From: Chloroflexaceae bacterium
GTDB taxonomy: Bacteria > Chloroflexota > Chloroflexia > Chloroflexales > Chloroflexaceae
Assembly (NCBI GenBank): GCA_026417815.1
Contig: JAOACN010000423.1
Coordinates: 1 to 6,047 of the forward strand
DNA length: 6,047 nt
Direction: 5' to 3'
Made by a program: the position numbers and the translations under genes. Under the pieces are notes generated by a model. The model had not been told where the DNA came from. It saw only the letters and a list, made by a program, of their open reading frames with translations, and ran no database searches. Positions 5,171-6,047 of this stretch are shown one piece after another; the stretch's first letter is position 1; every line of letters starts with the position of its first letter.

Positions 5171-5199
5171 TTACAACGCATACCCCGCGATGCTATAAT
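5171..5199 (+). promoter_or_regulatory. promoter of the second lon gene
   Basis: TTACAA (5171-5176), 17 bp, then TATAAT (5194-5199), with TGC just before the -10. The start is expected near 5206, giving a leader of about 53 bases to the GTG at 5259. It faces away from the tRNA promoter, whose -35 lies about 55 bp upstream. No CIRCE heat-shock operator is visible. Confidence 0.88.
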
Positions 5200-5258
5200 G
5201 CAGGTGAGTTGGCGACCCGGCGGCAACGCGGGCCGTCACGCCCCAGGGGAGGTGGGCC

Positions 5259-6047
5259 GTGCTCGAGGAGATACCGGTTCTGTTCAATTTTCCCGCCAGC
5301 GGCGCGCCTGATCCAGCCGACAATGAACCGGAGGAGGAGCGCGAACTGGCCGTGCTGCCGCTCTCCGATACCGTCCTCTTCCCGTACATGCAGGCCCAGT
5401 TGTTTCTCGGCGAGGCGGCAGCCATCTCTGCGGTAGAGGCGGCCTGCGCGGGCAACCATACCCTGCTGGCGCTGGCCTGCCGCAGTGTCCAGGAGGGGTA
5501 TGCGAGCCTGGACGATCTGTACACCATCGGGGTCGAAGCGCAGGTCGAGCGGGCGCGCAGGATGCCCGATGGCTCCACCGGCGTGCTGCTCACGGGCCGG
5601 CGGCGGATGCGCGTTGTCGGCGTGCTGAGCGACTCGCCCGTGCTGCGGGTGCGAGCGATGCCGCTGGTGCCGGTTGAGGAGCACAGCATCGCCGTCGAGG
5701 CGCTGATGCGCGGGGTGCTGGCGCTCTTTGAGCGGGTGGTGCGCATGTCGCGCTCCCTGCCCGATGACGCCTATGTTACGGCCCTGAACGTGAACCAGGC
5801 CGGCGGCCTCGCCGACCTGATCGCCGCCACGCTGCCCCTCTCCCGCGCCACGCGCCAGGAACTGCTGGAAACCCTCGATCCCGAAGAACGCCTGCACCGC
5901 GTCAGCGCCCTGCTCTCGCGCGAACTGGATGTGCTGGAACTGGAGAGCCGCATTCAGTCGCAGGTGCAGAAGGAAGTTGACCGCAGCCAGCGGGAACTCT
6001 ACCTGCGCGAGCAGTTGAAGGTTATCCAGCGCGAACTGGGGCAGGAG
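5259..6047 (+). CDS. lon: ATP-dependent protease LonA, N-terminal part (3' end outside window)
   Basis: An open frame of 263 codons runs from GTG at 5259 to the last base of the window. GGAGG at 5248-5252 lies 6 bases before the GTG, and an in-frame stop at 5205-5207 with no other start codon between them fixes this start. After an acidic tail of about 30 residues (DNEPEEERE) comes the Lon N-terminal substrate-recognition domain, beginning ELAVLPLSDTVLFP, the family's LPLRD-x-VLFP signature with Ser for Arg. The visible part ends in the linker helix, with VQKEVDRSQRELYLREQLK and VIQRELGQE, among the most conserved Lon segments. The ATPase and protease domains are outside the window, so activity cannot be judged. 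It is a second lon in tandem with the one ending at 1400; they cannot be compared because the visible halves do not overlap. Confidence 0.95.
   Translation, partial: MLEEIPVLFNFPASGAPDPADNEPEEERELAVLPLSDTVLFPYMQAQLFLGEAAAISAVEAACAGNHTLLALACRSVQEGYASLDDLYTIGVEAQVERARRMPDGSTGVLLTGRRRMRVVGVLSDSPVLRVRAMPLVPVEEHSIAVEALMRGVLALFERVVRMSRSLPDDAYVTALNVNQAGGLADLIAATLPLSRATRQELLETLDPEERLHRVSALLSRELDVLELESRIQSQVQKEVDRSQRELYLREQLKVIQRELGQE

Noticed and set aside
5193..5897. 234-codon minus-strand frame opposite the second lon
   Set aside because: The plus strand encodes unmistakable Lon N-terminal motifs; the antisense frame is a GC artefact.
1..6047. CRISPR array, insertion sequence, phage attachment site in the tRNA
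   Set aside because: No regularly spaced direct repeats, no transposase, and no second copy of the tRNA 3' end was seen in the window.

Overview
The window is GC-rich bacterial chromosomal DNA with short, hairpin-laden intergenic spaces and few, well-separated genes. The Lon sequences, the UroD-like protein, the GC-rich palindromes between genes and the promoter style together suggest a Chloroflexota member, perhaps related to Roseiflexus or Chloroflexus. This assignment is inference from overall character, not from a marker gene.

Layout. Bases 1-1400 hold the C-terminal two thirds of a LonA-type ATP-dependent protease, entering the window at its Walker A motif. Bases 1401-2204 contain no convincing protein gene. 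They carry two clusters of strong inverted repeats (1562-1664 and 1727-1804), then a near-consensus promoter (1861-1890) followed by about 200 bases that fold into several stems. This stretch is a candidate small RNA or a structured leader for the next gene. Bases 2205-2450 encode an 81-residue protein that I do not recognise. Bases 2576-2691 hold a perfect TGTGA-N6-TCACA operator placed over a -10 box, in front of a small four-helix membrane protein (2689-3039). A second hairpin cluster follows (3062-3163). Bases 3399-3761 encode a stand-alone receiver-like domain that has lost its phosphoacceptor aspartate. After a 15-bp perfect inverted repeat, bases 3886-4863 encode a UroD/MtaA-superfamily protein with a possible H-x-H...C metal site. 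A threonine tRNA (anticodon CGU) lies on the minus strand at 4992-5067, with its own consensus promoter and a T-tract terminator. A second LonA gene starts at 5259 and runs off the end of the window.

How the parts relate. The two lon genes are tandem and co-oriented, separated by about 3.9 kb of small genes, each with its own promoter or hairpin boundary. There is no sign of one long operon. The tRNA gene and the second lon are divergently transcribed from promoters about 55 bp apart. Three promoters share a core (GCTATAMTGCA), two of them as an identical 12-mer, so they may be read by the same housekeeping sigma factor. The membrane protein alone shows a Crp/Fnr-type activator site. No mobile element, CRISPR array or rRNA is visible.
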